Origin: CAYJXJ01 sp964374095
Lineage (GTDB): Bacteria; Elusimicrobiota; Elusimicrobia; UBA1565; UBA9628
Assembly: GCA_964374095.1 (NCBI GenBank)
Contig: CAYJXJ010000217.1
Coordinates: forward strand, 1 to 6,978
Direction of reading: 5' to 3'
Length of the DNA: 6,978 nucleotides
Positions 6,445-6,978 of this stretch are shown piece after piece; position 1 is the first letter of the stretch, and the number at the start of each line of letters is the position of its first letter. Made by a program: the position numbers and the translations under genes. Under the pieces are notes generated by a model that was not told where the DNA came from, did no database searches, and saw only the letters and a list, made by a program, of their open reading frames with translations.

Positions 6445-6530
6445 AATATCCACCTTGGCTTCATTTTATGCTGTAAATTACTATTATTTTATTGGGCAAC
6501 TGTTTTTAAAAACAGTTGGCGCGGAATTCA
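6445..6530. other. AT-rich junction between two broken genes
   Basis: Around 6455-6522 G+C falls to about 30%, against well over 60% upstream. The plus-strand CMD-like gene loses homology at about 6445. The minus-strand protease loses its usual C-terminus at about 6525-6530. A 22-nt perfect palindrome lies between. This marks a recombination or insertion breakpoint, or an assembly joint. No transposase or clear direct repeats are visible. Confidence 0.5.
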
Positions 6531-6771
6531 CTCCGATCAATGAAAAATCGCCTTCCGTCCAATCAATGGCGATGTTTTTCGCGGCGCCAAACCATGCAAC
6601 TTGGCCTTGGTAAACCCGCGCCTCGTGTGTTTGCCCATCGGCAGTGCGGTAAACCGCCTCTCCGATTTCCTTAAGGCCCAATCTCGCTATTCTCTGCTGG
6701 AGAAGCATGACAAACCCATCATAGCCCGTATCCACCATGGCCTTAAATTGGACGCCCTCCACCTGAACCAA
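6484..6771 (-). CDS. Clan AA retropepsin-like aspartic protease, probably damaged
   Basis: On the minus strand a 95-aa frame from TTG 6771 reads VQVEGVQFKAMVDTGYDGFV, with the D14-T15-G16 catalytic triplet of clan AA (retropepsin-like) proteases. It continues with IARLGLKEIG, ADGQTHEARVYQGQVAW and SLIGVN, the conserved strands and the hydrophobic-hydrophobic-Gly motif near the end. Such proteins carry one DTG per chain and act as dimers; substrates of the bacterial ones are mostly unknown. Two defects are visible. Upstream, the same frame continues as ELRGFFEDGMA from a possible GTG at 6811-6813, which fits the family's N-terminal strand, but TAG at 6775-6777 interrupts it. Downstream, after LIGVN the expected 'LL.G..L.I' strand is replaced by SAPTVFKNSCPIK, encoded by the palindrome region. 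It may be a pseudogene, or a short form starting at TTG 6771 without a good ribosome binding site. Confidence 0.6.
   Translation of the reverse strand: MVQVEGVQFKAMVDTGYDGFVMLLQQRIARLGLKEIGEAVYRTADGQTHEARVYQGQVAWFGAAKNIAIDWTEGDFSLIGVNSAPTVFKNSCPIK
6497..6518. repeat. Perfect 22-nt palindrome
   Basis: CAACTGTTTTT is followed immediately by its exact reverse complement AAAAACAGTTG. It lies between convergent frames, but neither side has a U-tract outside the stem, so a standard intrinsic terminator is not supported. It could be an operator, a recombination site or the end of a small mobile element. The half-sites CAACTGT and AC-x-GTTGG recur at 4009-4032 with the same spacing. Confidence 0.5.
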
Positions 6772-6815
6772 AACCTAGGCCATCCCATCCTCAAAGAACC
6801 CGCGAAGTTCCACGT

Positions 6816-6978
6816 CTACCGGCTGCCGACAAACCTGGCGGCGGGATACCCGATTCGCTTGTAGACAAACGTGCGGTCGGGATATTTTTGGGATGCCTTC
6901 GGAGGTTCCCCGATATCGAAGCGCTGAGCGCGCCGCTCCGAAGCTCCCCAGTTTTCACCGGTCCTGACTCCCCGGGTG
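6816..6978 (-). CDS. Unidentified protein, C-terminal 53 residues (5' end outside window)
   Basis: On the minus strand the frame is open from the window edge to TAG at 6816-6818. It encodes 53 residues that include ASERRAQRFDIGEPPKASQ and YPDRTFVYKRIGYPAARF. The stop is 2 nt before the GTG (6811-6813) that could start the aspartic protease frame, a spacing typical of a two-gene operon. I do not recognise the family. The fragment is basic and has no membrane segment. The evidence for coding is openness to the edge, a protein-like composition and its neat abutment on the next frame; chance openness is possible at this length. Confidence 0.35.
   Translation of the reverse strand, partial: TRGVRTGENWGASERRAQRFDIGEPPKASQKYPDRTFVYKRIGYPAARFVGSR

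Larger units (their letters stand above)
6265..6543 (+). pseudogene. Truncated carboxymuconolactone decarboxylase/AhpD-like protein
   Basis: The gene starts at ATG 6265, 3 nt after the previous stop, so it would be next in the operon. Residues 1-60 (…SVARIYSDFAAIPPAVRAHFERNKALV…, MPLSRLEREW) look like the N-terminal helices of the peroxidase-related branch of the CMD/AhpD family. Those proteins normally continue with 'LAVxxSxxNxCxYCxxHH', which carries the redox cysteines. Here the resemblance stops after EREWPAV (about 6445). The frame then runs through an AT-rich stretch giving FILCCKLLLFYWATVFKN and ends at 6543, overlapping an opposite-strand gene. The catalytic CxxC and His are missing, so the gene is probably broken and the tail is random read-through. 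The family assignment rests on a short segment and is moderate. Confidence 0.55.

Noticed and set aside
6497..6518. Bidirectional intrinsic terminator between convergent genes
   Set aside because: The stem is AT-rich with its T and A runs at the centre, and no T-tract follows on either strand.
6601..6864. Plus-strand frame of 87 codons
   Set aside because: It is the shadow of the minus-strand aspartic protease, whose DTG and LIG motifs are clear; this frame shows no motif.
1..6978. CRISPR arrays, tRNA or rRNA genes, transposase genes
   Set aside because: No regularly spaced direct repeats, no tRNA-like T-arm or anticodon pattern, no rRNA stretch and no transposase motif were seen by eye on either strand.

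Overview
The window is a GC-rich bacterial segment, very probably from a chromosome. Seven plus-strand reading frames are packed end to end and show strong G/C preference at third codon positions. The last ~500 bases differ: an AT-rich junction followed by minus-strand coding sequence. The McsA/McsB protein-arginine-kinase pair, the ATGA and GTGA stop/start overlaps and an exported DUF885 protein point to a free-living or metagenome-derived bacterium. McsAB is best known in Firmicutes but also occurs in several other phyla. I cannot name the phylum; a high-GC lineage outside the classical low-GC Firmicutes is a low-confidence guess.

Layout. 1-464: the 3' end of a GT-B (group 1) glycosyltransferase. 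575-1468: a branched-chain amino acid aminotransferase (ilvE type). 1473-2246: an exodeoxyribonuclease III-type AP endonuclease whose conserved N-terminus has no normal start codon. 2243-3997: a secreted DUF885 protein with a metallopeptidase-like HE...GHH motif, overlapping the previous stop by ATGA. 3998-4097: a short intergenic region with two strong dyad symmetries. 4098-4454: a short McsA-like zinc protein. 4451-5497: McsB arginine kinase, overlapping mcsA by GTGA. 5494-6261: an unusual fusion of a lipocalin-like domain and an ASCH domain, overlapping mcsB by GTGA. 6265-about 6445: the N-terminal part of a carboxymuconolactone decarboxylase/AhpD-like gene that is broken off. About 6445-6525: an AT-rich junction with a perfect 22-nt palindrome. 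6484-6813, minus strand: a clan AA (retropepsin-like) aspartic protease with an in-frame stop near its N-terminus and an atypical C-terminus. 6816-6978, minus strand: the C-terminal part of an unidentified frame.

How the genes relate. Spacing suggests two plus-strand transcription units: ilvE-xth-DUF885, and mcsA-mcsB-lipocalin/ASCH-(CMD remnant). The only clear functional pair is McsA-McsB. There McsB phosphorylates arginines on proteins, marking them for ClpCP in well-studied bacteria, and McsA is its zinc-binding activator. The usual partners ctsR and clpC are not in the window. The most interesting points are the missing xth start codon inside a hairpin, the McsA without its UVR domain, the lipocalin-ASCH fusion, and two dyads (4009-4032 and 6496-6519) with the same half-sites at the same spacing. 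The broken genes around 6445-6525 suggest a rearrangement or an assembly joint.
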